Program-made: the position numbers and the translations under genes
Source: Tessaracoccus oleiagri
GTDB taxonomy: Bacteria > Actinomycetota > Actinomycetes > Propionibacteriales > Propionibacteriaceae
Assembly: GCF_900103275.1 (NCBI RefSeq)
Contig: NZ_FNGP01000002.1
Span: forward strand, 124,001 to 188,000
Length of the DNA: 64,000 bases
Direction: 5' to 3'
The notes under the pieces: model-generated
Told to the model about the DNA's origin: nothing
Database searches by the model: none
What the model saw: the letters and a program-made list of their open reading frames with translations, nothing else
Shown here: in pieces, positions 1-7,871 of the stretch
Layout of the letters: every line of letters begins with the position of its first letter
How positions within the stretch are numbered: position 1 is the stretch's first letter

Positions 1-289
1 GTTCGCCAGGGCGCGCAGGCCGACGATGGCGACGGTGGCGGCCCCGGCCAGGAGCAGCAGGCGCAGGCTCGCCGTCGGGCCCGTGCCGGCGAGGTCCGCG
101 CCGAGGCTGCGGGTCAGGGCGTCGATGACGAACTTCAAGGGCCAGGGCTCCAGGACCCGGAACACCACCTCGAACAGCAACGCCACGACGCCCCCGGCCA
201 TGACCGGCCCGTGGCCCCGCAGGTGCGGCCGCACCAGCCCGAGCGTGCGGCGCAGGGCCGAGCGGGAGGGCTTGTCAGACGCGGGCATG
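1..289 (-). CDS. ABC transporter transmembrane domain, partial (N-terminal 96 residues)
   Basis: The gene runs off the left edge of the window, so only about 96 N-terminal residues are visible. They read as a basic start followed by hydrophobic stretches with the motif EPWPLKFVIDAL, which is typical of the first membrane helices of type-I ABC exporters. The ATG at 289 follows a GGGGGAGC ribosome-binding site and overlaps the end of the upstream glycosyltransferase gene by 15 bp, so it is the last visible member of a four-gene minus-strand run. Given the neighbours it may export a glycan or glycolipid. The ATPase domain, if fused, lies outside the window. Confidence 0.75.
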
Positions 290-1423
290 CTCCCCCTCTA
301 TCGTGCGCGCCAGCACCTTCTCCCAGGTGTGCCGGCCGGTCATCAGCTCGCGCCCGGCGGCGCCCATGCGGCGCGCCGTGGCGGCGTCGGCGACGAGCCG
401 GTCGATGGCGGCGGCGAGCTGGTCGGGACGGGAGGGTTCCACCAGCAGGCCGGTCTCGCCGTCGCGGACGATCGTCGGGATCTGCCCGACGCGGCTCGCC
501 ACCACCGGCAGTGCGGCGGCCGAGTACTCGAAGACCTTGAGCGGCGAGAAGTACTGGTCCCGCTGCTCCGGGTACGGGGCGGCCGCCACCCAGGCGCCGG
601 CCATCGCCGCCGGGATGCCCTCGGGCGGGACGGCGCCGACGAAGTCGACCGCAACGCCGAGACTGTCAGCGAGGTCGCGCAGTGCGGACCCCTGCGGGCC
701 GTCGCCGACGATCCGCAGCCTCCACCGTCGCCCCGCGAGCGCGGCGGCGCGGATGAGGTGCTCCGTCCCGTGCCAGGGCTTCAGCGTGCCGACGAACAGC
801 ACGGTCGGCTCCGTCCCGGGAACCACCGGCGCGATCCGGTCCACGTTCACCCCGTTCGGGGCGACGACGACGCGTGCGGCCAGTTCGGGATCGCCCGCCT
901 GGGCCAGGCACCAGTCGGCGACCGGCCGGGACACCGCGGCCACCCGCGTCGCCGCGTGCAGCTGCGCCCGCAGCGCCCCGCGCGCCCATGCCTCGTCGAC
1001 GAGGATCCGGTGGTCGCGCTGCTCCTCCACCAGGGGCGCGTTCACCTCGAGGTAGGCGGGGACGTCCAGCCGCTGGGCCACGAGCGACATGGCGACGGAG
1101 AACAGGGAGAACCGCTCGTAGACGACGTCTACTTCGTCGGCGATGGCGGCGCGCGCGAGACGCCGCGAGACGTCGGCCACCTGCTGCTCGCGGTCGGCCG
1201 TCCGCTCCTCGTCCGTGGCACCTCGGCCCTTGCCGACGGGCATGACGGTCACGGCCACGTCCTCGAGGTCGTGCGGCCGGTGGTCGCCGAGCCTCGTGCA
1301 GTAGACGTGCACCTCCGCCCCGCGGGCGCGCCAAGCGCGAACGATCTCCTGGACGTGCACCGAGGCCCCCTTCGTCCCGAACACGGGGATGCCGGGATCG
1401 GCGCAGATGTAGGCCACCCTCAT
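275..1423 (-). CDS. Glycosyltransferase family 4 (GT-B fold)
   Basis: This 382-residue protein begins MRVAYICADPGIPVFG and has the N-terminal G-x-K-G-A-S-x-H-V-x-E region typical of GT4 enzymes that work on cell-surface polysaccharides. The C-terminal nucleotide-sugar domain shows VLFVGTLKPWHG, an IVGDGP strand and the E-x7-E type motif within SPLKVFEYSAAALPVVAS. It transfers a sugar from an activated donor in the cytosol; donor and acceptor cannot be read from the sequence. Its start overlaps the upstream gene by 4 bp (ATGA) and its end overlaps the ABC transporter start, so it is translationally coupled on both sides. Confidence 0.88.
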   Translation of the reverse strand: MRVAYICADPGIPVFGTKGASVHVQEIVRAWRARGAEVHVYCTRLGDHRPHDLEDVAVTVMPVGKGRGATDEERTADREQQVADVSRRLARAAIADEVDVVYERFSLFSVAMSLVAQRLDVPAYLEVNAPLVEEQRDHRILVDEAWARGALRAQLHAATRVAAVSRPVADWCLAQAGDPELAARVVVAPNGVNVDRIAPVVPGTEPTVLFVGTLKPWHGTEHLIRAAALAGRRWRLRIVGDGPQGSALRDLADSLGVAVDFVGAVPPEGIPAAMAGAWVAAAPYPEQRDQYFSPLKVFEYSAAALPVVASRVGQIPTIVRDGETGLLVEPSRPDQLAAAIDRLVADAATARRMGAAGRELMTGRHTWEKVLARTIEGEHARV

Positions 1424-2628
1424 GCGGTCACCTCGCTCAGCAGACGGGACTGGCGGGCGGTGTCGTACTCGCGCTCCACCAGCTCGCGGGCGGCACGGGA
1501 CACCTCTGCGCGGGGGAAGTCGGGGTCGGCGACGTCGAGCAGCGCCCGAGTGAGCCCGTCCCGATCGCCGGGTTCCAGCAGCAGGCCCGTGGCGGGGCGG
1601 CCGTCGCCCCCCGCGTGCACGGCCTCCGGGATCCCGGTGACGCGGGTGGAGATCGGGACGACACCCGTCGCCATCGCCTCGAGGAGCACGGTCGGAAGCC
1701 CGTCGGCGTTGCCGTCAGCGCCGACGACGCAGGGCGCGGCCATCACGTCGGCCCAGCGCAGCAGCTCGACGACCTCGTCCTGGCTGCGCGGGCCGAGAAA
1801 GGTGACCGCGTCCCCGAGCCCGAGGTCGGCAGCGAGGCGACTGAGATCGTGGGCCAGCTCGCCGTCGCCGGCGATGCGGACGTCGAGCTCGAGCCCGTGG
1901 TCCCGGGCGGCGCGGGCGCTGTCGAGGAGCACGTCGAACCCCTTCTTCTCGACGAGCCGGCCCACGGCGGCCACCCGCAGCGGTCCCTCCGGGGAGCGCG
2001 GCTCTCGGTACGGGAAGCGGGCAAGGTCGAGCCCGTTGCGGACCAGGTGCAGGTGGTCGGCGACCTGCGGGAACCGGTCAGAGAGGTGCTCGAGGTTGTA
2101 GCGGCTGATCGTGATCACGCGGTCGGCGCGCGTCAGCAGCTCCTCCAGCAGACGCTCGTCGACGTCCTCGTGGAAGATGTCCTTCGCGTGCGCGGTGACC
2201 GACCAGGTGATGCCGGCGAGGTGCGCCGCGATGCAGGCTACGCGGGCCGCGGAGTTGGCGAAGTGGGCGTGCAGGTGGTCGATGCCGTCCGCCCTCACGC
2301 GTCGCGCCAGGTCGAGCCCCTGGGCGAGGTCACCGGAATCGATGCGGTGGACGAGGGGCATGAGCTCGGCCAACCCGTGCAGGGCGCCGGGCAGCTCGGC
2401 GTCGACCGCCTTGATGGATGAGAAGAGGTCGGAGGCCTTCGAAGGACGCGCGAGATGGGTGACGGGTGCCTGGACCTTGGCGATCTCGGGGTGGAAGCGC
2501 GCGTCGGTGGTGGGTCGGGTGGCGTAGATGGCCAGCTGTTCGCCGGCCGCCTCCCGGGCCAGGATCTCGGTGACGATGAAGGTCTCTGAGAATCGGGGGT
2601 ACACCTTGACGACGTAGCCGGTGGTCAT
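1420..2628 (-). CDS. Glycosyltransferase family 4, colanic-acid-type (WcaL-like)
   Basis: This 402-residue GT-B glycosyltransferase starts MTTGYVVKVYPRFSETFIVTEI. The Y-P-x-x-S-E-T-F-I/V motif is characteristic of the WcaL/AmsK branch. The C-terminal half carries VAAVGRLVEKKGFDVLLDS (donor-binding domain start), GDG, a GPRSQDEV loop and GLPTVLLEAMATGVVPIST, the conserved E-x7-E region. It is probably cytosolic and part of exopolysaccharide or cell-wall glycan assembly. It overlaps its neighbours by 4 bp upstream (2625-2628) and downstream (1420-1423), consistent with one operon. Confidence 0.88.
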   Translation of the reverse strand: MTTGYVVKVYPRFSETFIVTEILAREAAGEQLAIYATRPTTDARFHPEIAKVQAPVTHLARPSKASDLFSSIKAVDAELPGALHGLAELMPLVHRIDSGDLAQGLDLARRVRADGIDHLHAHFANSAARVACIAAHLAGITWSVTAHAKDIFHEDVDERLLEELLTRADRVITISRYNLEHLSDRFPQVADHLHLVRNGLDLARFPYREPRSPEGPLRVAAVGRLVEKKGFDVLLDSARAARDHGLELDVRIAGDGELAHDLSRLAADLGLGDAVTFLGPRSQDEVVELLRWADVMAAPCVVGADGNADGLPTVLLEAMATGVVPISTRVTGIPEAVHAGGDGRPATGLLLEPGDRDGLTRALLDVADPDFPRAEVSRAARELVEREYDTARQSRLLSEVTA

Positions 2629-3818
2629 GCCGCCACCCCCGCCCCGTCATGCTTGCCGACGAGCAGCGCTGCGGCGAGCGAGCCCACCGCTCGCAGTCCG
2701 TCGAGGTCGAGCCCGTCCCGTCGGACCTCCCGGCCCACCGCCCGGGCGATCCACTCACCGAGTTTCCCGGGGTCGAGTTGCTCGAGGCGGATGGTCTCCG
2801 CCGCCCCGATGGCGGCGAGGCCCTCGGCGCGGATCACCTGCTCGAGGCGTGGGCGGCTGCGCGGCACGAGGAGGTGCGGCACGCTCGTGGTCATGGCCTC
2901 CGTCACTGTGTTGTAGCCGGCCATCGAGACCAACGCCGAGGCGTGGCTGATGGAGGCGAGTCCGTCGGGCACCTGGTCCACCACGCGCGTCCCCGGACGA
3001 GCGTGGGCGACGATGGCCCGCCGCTCCTCGGCGGGCATCTGCGGGCCGGTGACGACGACGTGCTGGTACCCGCTGGGGACCGGCGCACGCACCGCGACGT
3101 CGCAGAGCGCGGCGCCGTCGGAGCCGCCGCCGACCATGGTGAGGACGTATGGGACCCGGGGCCGTCGCGCGGGCCGGGCGGGCCTGCCGTTGGCCAGGTA
3201 TCCGGTGTAGGCGACGAGGCACTTGAGCCGAGCGGGGACCTCACCGGTGGCGAGCGGGTCATGCACCCGGGGGTCTCCATAGAGCCAGATGGCGTCGTAC
3301 AGCGCGGCGAGGTCTTCGGGGTCGCCGAGCCGCTCCCATTCCTGGGCGGCCACGGCCGGCTCGTCGAGCACCTCCCGGAGCCCGAGCACGATCGAGGCCT
3401 GGGGACGTTCCTCACGGAGCGTGCGGAGCGCCCGCTCGAGCTCACCGCGCAGGCCGAGGGCATGCCGGTCGACGATCACGAGATCGGGCTCGAACGCCCC
3501 GACGGAGGCGGCGAGCAGTTGCGAGCGGATCCGCAGCAGCCGAGACATCGACACGTCGACGCGTCGCGGCGCGTAGCCGCCCGACTCCTTCGTGAGGCCG
3601 GGGAGGGAGACGTGGTCGAAGCCCGCGGGGAGCTGGTCGGAGATGGAGTCGAACCCGGTGAAGAGCAGCCCGGTCACCGCGCGGCCGGTGAGCCGCGGCA
3701 GGTGCGTCGCCAACGACTGCGCCACCGCGAGGTTGCGGCGGATGTGGCCCAGGCCCTGCGAGTCGTGCGAGTAGAGCACGACCCGCCAGGGGCGGTCACT
3801 CTTGGGGCGGTGGAGCAT
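2625..3818 (-). CDS. MurG-like glycosyltransferase (COG4671-type)
   Basis: A 397-residue protein with VVLYSHDSQGLGHIRRNLA near the N-terminus, the G-x-G-H loop of GT28/MurG-like enzymes, and a C-terminal half with VLTMVGGGSDG followed by SMAGYNTVTEAMTT, which resembles the UDP-sugar-binding site of MurG. I chose the ATG at 3818, preceded by AGGAAAGG at good spacing, over an in-frame TTG at 3854. It is the first gene of the visible glycosyltransferase/ABC run. A palindromic element lies about 63 bp upstream of the start. Its substrate is unknown. Confidence 0.8.
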   Translation of the reverse strand: MLHRPKSDRPWRVVLYSHDSQGLGHIRRNLAVAQSLATHLPRLTGRAVTGLLFTGFDSISDQLPAGFDHVSLPGLTKESGGYAPRRVDVSMSRLLRIRSQLLAASVGAFEPDLVIVDRHALGLRGELERALRTLREERPQASIVLGLREVLDEPAVAAQEWERLGDPEDLAALYDAIWLYGDPRVHDPLATGEVPARLKCLVAYTGYLANGRPARPARRPRVPYVLTMVGGGSDGAALCDVAVRAPVPSGYQHVVVTGPQMPAEERRAIVAHARPGTRVVDQVPDGLASISHASALVSMAGYNTVTEAMTTSVPHLLVPRSRPRLEQVIRAEGLAAIGAAETIRLEQLDPGKLGEWIARAVGREVRRDGLDLDGLRAVGSLAAALLVGKHDGAGVAA

Positions 3819-3880
3819 CGGGCGGTCCTTTCCTCGGTACGAGGAGTCAACCAAGGTCCGCTGAAGGCTCGATTAACCCT

Positions 3881-3900
3881 TTGTGAGAGGATCCTCACAA
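3881..3900. promoter_or_regulatory. Palindromic element upstream of the glycosyltransferase operon
   Basis: The element has inverted arms TTGTGAG/CTCACAA around AGGATC, with a perfect GAGGATCCTC core. It lies between the clpP2 terminator-like hairpin and the first glycosyltransferase gene. It could be a dimeric repressor operator. No regulator gene is adjacent, so the assignment is inference. Confidence 0.4.
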
Positions 3901-3921
3901 TTCTGCACCGTCCACCCATGC

Positions 3922-3956
3922 AGCAGCCCCGGGCGCTCTCGCTGCCCGGGGCTGCT
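3922..3956 (-). terminator. Hairpin downstream of clpP2
   Basis: A perfect 13-bp GC-rich stem (AGCAGCCCCGGGC and its complement) with a 9-nt loop lies 21 bp past the clpP2 stop codon. There is no U-run after it, as is common for actinobacterial terminator-like hairpins. Confidence 0.6.
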
Positions 3957-3976
3957 CGTCGGTCGTGCTTCGAGGC

Positions 3977-4636
3977 TCAGAGGTCCTTCATCGAGGTGAG
4001 CACGTCGTCGATGATGCCGTACTCCTTCGCCTCCTGGGCCGTGAGGTACTTGTCGCGCTCGATGTCCTTCGAGATCTTCTCGATGGGCTGGCCGGTGTCG
4101 TCGGCGAGCATCTGCTCCATGAGGGAACGGATGCGCAGGATCTCGCGGGCCTGGATCTCGAGGTCCGAGGACTGGCCGCTGCCGCCCTCGGTGGCCGGCT
4201 GGTGGATCAGGATCCGCGAGTTCGGCAGGGCCAGTCGCTTGCCCTTGGCGCCGGCCGCCAGCAGCACGGCCGCGGCGGAGGCCGCCTGGCCGAGGCAGAC
4301 GGTCTGCACGTCGGGCTTGATGTAGCGCATGGTGTCGTAGATGGCGGTGAGGGCCGTGAAGGATCCGCCCGGGGAGTTCAGGTAGATCGAGATCGGCCGC
4401 TCGGAGTCCATCGACTGCAGCACCAGGAGCTGGGACATGACGGCGTTCGCGATGTCGTCGCTGATCGGGGTGCCGAGGAAGATGATGCGGTCCTCGAACA
4501 GCTTCGTGTAGGGGTCGACGCGGCGCACGCCGTAGCTGGTGCGCTCCTCCCACTGCGGGATGAAGTAGTCCATCGACGGGCCGGCCGGGGCCAGGCCGCC
4601 GGGCAGGTGGGCCATGGCGTTCGGGTTGGTGATCAC
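3977..4636 (-). CDS. clpP2: ATP-dependent Clp protease proteolytic subunit 2
   Basis: A 219-residue serine protease subunit of the ClpP tetradecamer, which degrades proteins fed by ClpX or ClpC1 in the cytosol. The catalytic triad can be placed by comparison with mycobacterial ClpP2: Ser120 (GQAASAA), His145 (ILIHQP) and Asp195. The N-terminal region around [25 protein letters not shown] is the ClpP2 type. The GTG start at 4636 overlaps the clpP1 stop (GTGA) and follows a GGAGG; an internal ATG at 4615 is an alternative but lacks a ribosome-binding site. It is translationally coupled to clpP1, as in other actinobacteria where the two subunits form a mixed ClpP1P2 complex. Confidence 0.97.
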   Translation of the reverse strand: MITNPNAMAHLPGGLAPAGPSMDYFIPQWEERTSYGVRRVDPYTKLFEDRIIFLGTPISDDIANAVMSQLLVLQSMDSERPISIYLNSPGGSFTALTAIYDTMRYIKPDVQTVCLGQAASAAAVLLAAGAKGKRLALPNSRILIHQPATEGGSGQSSDLEIQAREILRIRSLMEQMLADDTGQPIEKISKDIERDKYLTAQEAKEYGIIDDVLTSMKDL

Positions 4637-5256
4637 TGGTTGGGTGCCTCCGTCTTGATCTGCGACGCACGCTCGTAGACGTGGTCGATGAAGCCGTACT
4701 CGAGCGCCTGCTCGGCGGTGAACCAGCGGTCGCGGTCCGAGTCCTTCTCGATCTGCTCGACGGTCTGCCCCGTGTGCTCGGCGATGAGGCGGGCCATCGT
4801 GCTCTTGATGTGGAGCGACTGCTCCGCCTGGATCCGGATGTCCGACGCGGTGCCGCCGAGGCCACCGGAGGGCTGGTGCATCATGATGCGGCTGTGCGGC
4901 AGCGCGAACCGCTTGCCGGGGGTGCCGGCGGACAGCAGGAACTGTCCCATCGAGGCCGCGAGGCCCATCGCGACGGTGGCGACGTCGTTGCTGATCCACT
5001 GCATGGTGTCGAAGATCGCCATGCCGGAGTCGACGGAGCCGCCGGGCGAGTTGATGTAGAGGTAGATGTCCTTGTTGGGGTCCTCCGCGTTGAGGAGGAG
5101 CATCTGGGCGCAGATCGCGTTGGCGTTCTCGTCGCGGACCTCCGAGCCGAGGAAGATGATCCGGTTGGCCAGCAACGCCGAGTAGACGTTGTCGGTCATT
5201 CCCAGTGCGCCGCTGCCGGGTGCGGCCATGGTCGGCAAAGTTAGCTTCTCAGTCAC
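4633..5256 (-). CDS. clpP1: ATP-dependent Clp protease proteolytic subunit 1
   Basis: A 207-residue ClpP subunit with Ser102 (LAASMGQ), His127 (IMMHQP) and Asp176 as the catalytic triad, and a ClpP1-type start of the mature part ([20 protein letters not shown]). The GTG at 5256 is the most likely start; an ATG at 5229 or the Met just before TDNVYS are alternatives because no strong ribosome-binding site is visible. It is first in a clpP1-clpP2 operon lying downstream of tig but separated from it by a terminator, so it probably has its own promoter in the 131-bp gap. Confidence 0.95.
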   Translation of the reverse strand: MTEKLTLPTMAAPGSGALGMTDNVYSALLANRIIFLGSEVRDENANAICAQMLLLNAEDPNKDIYLYINSPGGSVDSGMAIFDTMQWISNDVATVAMGLAASMGQFLLSAGTPGKRFALPHSRIMMHQPSGGLGGTASDIRIQAEQSLHIKSTMARLIAEHTGQTVEQIEKDSDRDRWFTAEQALEYGFIDHVYERASQIKTEAPNQ

Positions 5257-5340
5257 GGACACAAACCTACCGGGCAGTTCGGCCCCACCCAACCATCGGC
5301 GCGGATGTTCGCCCGAAGCCGACTCGCGGGCCAACAAGGG

Positions 5341-5372
5341 AAAAGGGCGGCCCGGCCGGAGCCGGACCGCCC
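5341..5372 (-). terminator. Rho-independent terminator of tig
   Basis: On the minus strand a GC-rich hairpin (GGGCGGTCCGG pairing imperfectly with CCGGGCCGCCC) is followed directly by TTTTCCC. It sits 15 bp past the tig stop, between tig and clpP1. Confidence 0.75.
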
Positions 5373-5387
5373 TCGTCAGGCGCTGGT

Positions 5388-6824
5388 TCAGGCCTTCTCG
5401 GCCTCGTCCTCTTCGTCGAACTCGGTGACGACCTCGGCAGCCGGAGCCTCCTCGTCGGCGTCCTCGGTGTCGAGGAGCTCCGGCTCCTCCTCGGCGACGA
5501 CCGGCTTCGGCATCTCCACCACGTTGCCGTCGGCGTCCTTCACGACCGCGAGCGCGCAGATCTGCGCGAGCGACTTGCCGCGGCGGACCTCACCCATCCA
5601 CTCGCCCATGTGGTTGTGCTCCATCATGTGCTGGATCTCCTGCTGCGGGGAGCTCCCGGACTGCTGGGCCTTCTGGAAGATGAGCTCGGTCAGGTCCTGC
5701 TGGGACACGTCGACCTGGTTCTCCTCGGCGAACTTGTCGAGGATGATCTGCGCGCGGAGGGCCTCCTCGCCGCGCTTGTTGAGCTCGGCCCAGAACTCCT
5801 CCTCGGTCTCGGCCTCCTCGTCCTCGGCGTCCTCGAGGTACTGCTTCAGGGTGAGCCCGGCCTGGGCGAGCTGGCGCTCGACCTGCTGGCGGCGGGCCTC
5901 CAGGTCGGCCTGCAGGACCTTCTCGGGGAGCTCGAAGCTCGTGCGGGCGACGACCTCCTCGATGACCTTGTCGCGAGCGTTGGCGATCTGCTCCTGCTTG
6001 GCCTGCGCCTCGACGGCCTTGCGCAGGTCGTCCTTCATCTCGTCGACCGTGTCGAACTCGGAGACCAGCTGGGCGAACTCGTCGTCCACCTCCGGCAGCT
6101 CCTGCGCCTGCACCTTGTTGACGGTCACCTCGATGTCGGCCTCCTGGCCGCGGTGGGCGCCGCCCAGCAGCGTGGACTGGAAGGTCTTGGACTCGCCGGC
6201 CTTGAGGCCGGTGACGGCCTTGGCGAGGCCCTCGAGCATGTTCTTGTCGTCACCGATCTCGTACGTGATGCCCTCGGCGGCGGCGTCGGAGAGCTCCTCG
6301 CCGTCCTTCGTCGCCTTGAGGTCGATGGTGACGAGGTCGCCCTTCTTGGCCTTGCGGGTGACGTCCTTCTGGGTGGCGAACCGCTTGCGGAGCAGCTGGA
6401 TGCGCTCCTCGAGCTGCTCGTCGGTGGACTCCGCGTTGTCGACCTCGACGGTGATGTCCTCGAACTTGGGCAGCTCGAACTCGGGGCGCACGTCGATCTC
6501 GGCGGTGAACTCGACGACCTCGCCGTCCTCGAGCTTCGTCATGTCGATGTCGGGCTGCGACAGGGGGGTGATGTCGTGCTCGGCGACCGCCGCGTTGTAC
6601 GCCGCGGGCAGCGCCTCGTTGATGGCCTCCTGCAGCACGACGCCGCGGCCGAAGCGCTGGTCGATCACCGCTGCCGGCACCTTGCCCTTGCGGAAGCCGG
6701 GGATGTTCACCTGTCCCGCGATCTCCTTGTAAGCCTTGTCCAGGTGCGGCTTCAGGTCGGCGAACGGGATCTCGACGGTGAGCTTCACCCGCGTGGGGCT
6801 GAGCTGCTCAAGGGTGCTGGGCAC
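5388..6824 (-). CDS. tig: Trigger factor, ribosome-associated chaperone and peptidyl-prolyl isomerase
   Basis: This 478-residue protein binds the ribosome near the exit tunnel and shields nascent chains. The ribosome-binding signature GFRKGK is at residues 43-48 in the N-terminal domain. An FKBP-like middle domain (about residues 160-240, with [12 protein letters not shown]) and a long helical C-terminal domain follow. The last 40 residues are very acidic, as in other actinobacterial trigger factors. The GTG start at 6824 follows AGGAG with a 9-nt spacer. It lies upstream of clpP1-clpP2, the usual tig-clpP order, with a terminator between. Confidence 0.97.
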   Translation of the reverse strand: MPSTLEQLSPTRVKLTVEIPFADLKPHLDKAYKEIAGQVNIPGFRKGKVPAAVIDQRFGRGVVLQEAINEALPAAYNAAVAEHDITPLSQPDIDMTKLEDGEVVEFTAEIDVRPEFELPKFEDITVEVDNAESTDEQLEERIQLLRKRFATQKDVTRKAKKGDLVTIDLKATKDGEELSDAAAEGITYEIGDDKNMLEGLAKAVTGLKAGESKTFQSTLLGGAHRGQEADIEVTVNKVQAQELPEVDDEFAQLVSEFDTVDEMKDDLRKAVEAQAKQEQIANARDKVIEEVVARTSFELPEKVLQADLEARRQQVERQLAQAGLTLKQYLEDAEDEEAETEEEFWAELNKRGEEALRAQIILDKFAEENQVDVSQQDLTELIFQKAQQSGSSPQQEIQHMMEHNHMGEWMGEVRRGKSLAQICALAVVKDADGNVVEMPKPVVAEEEPELLDTEDADEEAPAAEVVTEFDEEDEAEKA

Positions 6825-6861
6825 GAAAGTTGTCTCCTGTGATTACGAATGTGACTGTGCA

Positions 6862-6890
6862 ATCCTAGCGATCCGCGCCAAGATTCAGAA
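6862..6890 (-). promoter_or_regulatory. tig: Candidate tig promoter
   Basis: On the minus strand TTCTGA (6890-6885) and TAGGAT (6867-6862) are separated by 17 nt, 37 bp upstream of the tig start codon. It is a reasonable sigma-70-like promoter, judged by eye. Confidence 0.4.
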
Positions 6891-6978
6891 TCGGCGATGG
6901 TTGAGTGGGTCACGGGTCCCATGATGGTTGAGCGCCGACCGCGGAGCAGTCGGCTGGTCGAAACCACCGTGCGCCGCG

Positions 6979-7113
6979 TCAGATTCCCAGCAGCAGCGTC
7001 TGGACGGCCGCGCCGGCGGTCATCACCACCATGCCGAGCACCAGCACCAGTGCGACGACCCGCACCCAGTGCGGACGGCCGCGCTCGGGCTCCTCGTTCG
7101 GCTGGTAGAGCAC
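6979..7113 (-). CDS. Small single-span membrane protein (44 residues), hypothetical
   Basis: A short reading frame starting with GTG and ending in TGA, preceded by GGGAGGG with an 8-nt spacer. The product has a charged, Pro/Glu/Arg-rich N-terminus (LYQPNEEPERGRPHW), then one hydrophobic helix, VVALVLVLGMVVMTAG, and a short tail ending LLLGI. The codon pattern is typical of the host, with GC third positions. It lies between tig and tRNA-Gly on the tig strand. I do not recognise a family. The clear ribosome-binding site and clean membrane helix favour a real gene. Confidence 0.6.
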   Translation of the reverse strand: MLYQPNEEPERGRPHWVRVVALVLVLGMVVMTAGAAVQTLLLGI

Positions 7114-7180
7114 GCCCAATCCCTCCCGGCTGCGCACTTCGCTCGTTCCGCGCGCCTGCTGCTAAACTTCATCGACGTTC

Positions 7181-7251
7181 GCGGATGTAGCTCAATGGTA
7201 GAGCTCCAGTCTTCCAAACTGGTGGTGCGGGTTCGATTCCCGTCATCCGCT
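7181..7251 (+). tRNA. tRNA-Gly (anticodon TCC)
   Basis: A cloverleaf is readable: acceptor GCGGATG pairs with CATCCGC, the D arm has GCTCAATGGTAGAGC, the anticodon stem CCAGT/ACTGG encloses loop CTTCCAA (anticodon TCC), and the T arm has GGTTCGATTCC. The discriminator base is T and no CCA is encoded. Confidence 0.96.
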
Positions 7252-7338
7252 CGATGGCACCAGCTTAGGTGCTTCCCAGGGAGCTGCCCCACCAGCCATT
7301 TCGCGGCAGCGAAGCGGCCCCTTCAGTACCGTGGAGCC

Positions 7339-7716
7339 ATGAAGACCGTGCTCCGCATCGTCGCCATCGCGATCGCCACCGCCGTCGCCGTCTGGCTGGT
7401 CCCCGGCATCACCCTCACCGCGAACTCGACGCAGTCCCAGATCCTCACCCTCCTGCTCGTCGCCGCCGTGATCGCGCTCGTCAACGCGTTCGTGAAGCCG
7501 TTCGCGACCGCGCTCGGCGCCTGCCTCATCATCCTGACCCTGGGCGTCTTCTACCTCGTGATCAACGCCCTGATGCTCATGCTCTCGTCGTGGCTGGCGG
7601 AGGTGCTGGGCCTGGGGTTCTCCGTCGACGGGTTCTGGCCAGCGCTGTGGGGGTCGATCATCATCTCGATCGTGAGCGCCGTCACCGGCGGGCTGCTGGG
7701 CGCGAACAAGGACTGA
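7339..7716 (+). CDS. Phage-holin-IV/YvlD-like small integral membrane protein
   Basis: A 125-residue protein with four hydrophobic helices: an N-terminal helix (VLRIVAIAIATAVAVWLVPG), one around residues 31-47, one with LIILTLGVFYLVINALML, and a C-terminal helix with WGSIIISIVSAVTGGLLG. The V-P-G-I and N-A-F-V-K-P-F motifs are those of the YvlD/DUF360 (phage holin family 4) group of chromosomal membrane proteins. The biochemical role of the family is not established. It stands alone between two tRNA genes. TACCGT lies 6 nt before the ATG and GGAG lies 4 nt before it, so it may be leaderless or use a weak ribosome-binding site. Confidence 0.8.
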   Translation: MKTVLRIVAIAIATAVAVWLVPGITLTANSTQSQILTLLLVAAVIALVNAFVKPFATALGACLIILTLGVFYLVINALMLMLSSWLAEVLGLGFSVDGFWPALWGSIIISIVSAVTGGLLGANKD

Positions 7717-7765
7717 GAGCGTCTCGGCGCCGATGCAGTAGACTGCAGCAGGCCCGCGAGGGCAC

Positions 7766-7838
7766 CGGGGCGTAGCGTAGTGGCTAGCGCGCCTGCTTTG
7801 GGAGCAGGAGACCGCAGGTTCGAGTCCTGTCGCCCCGA
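7766..7838 (+). tRNA. tRNA-Pro (anticodon TGG)
   Basis: Acceptor CGGGGCG pairs with CGCCCCG, the anticodon stem CCTGC/GCAGG encloses loop TTTGGGA (anticodon TGG), and the T arm has AGGTTCGAGTCCT. The discriminator is A and CCA is not encoded. Confidence 0.96.
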
Positions 7839-7871
7839 CCGCTGGATTCCCCCCTTTGGCAGTATTGCCCC

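Noticed and set aside
26-2101. 691-codon plus-strand frame over the glycosyltransferases
   Set aside because: The minus-strand frames have GT-B motifs and coupled starts; this frame is compositional noise.
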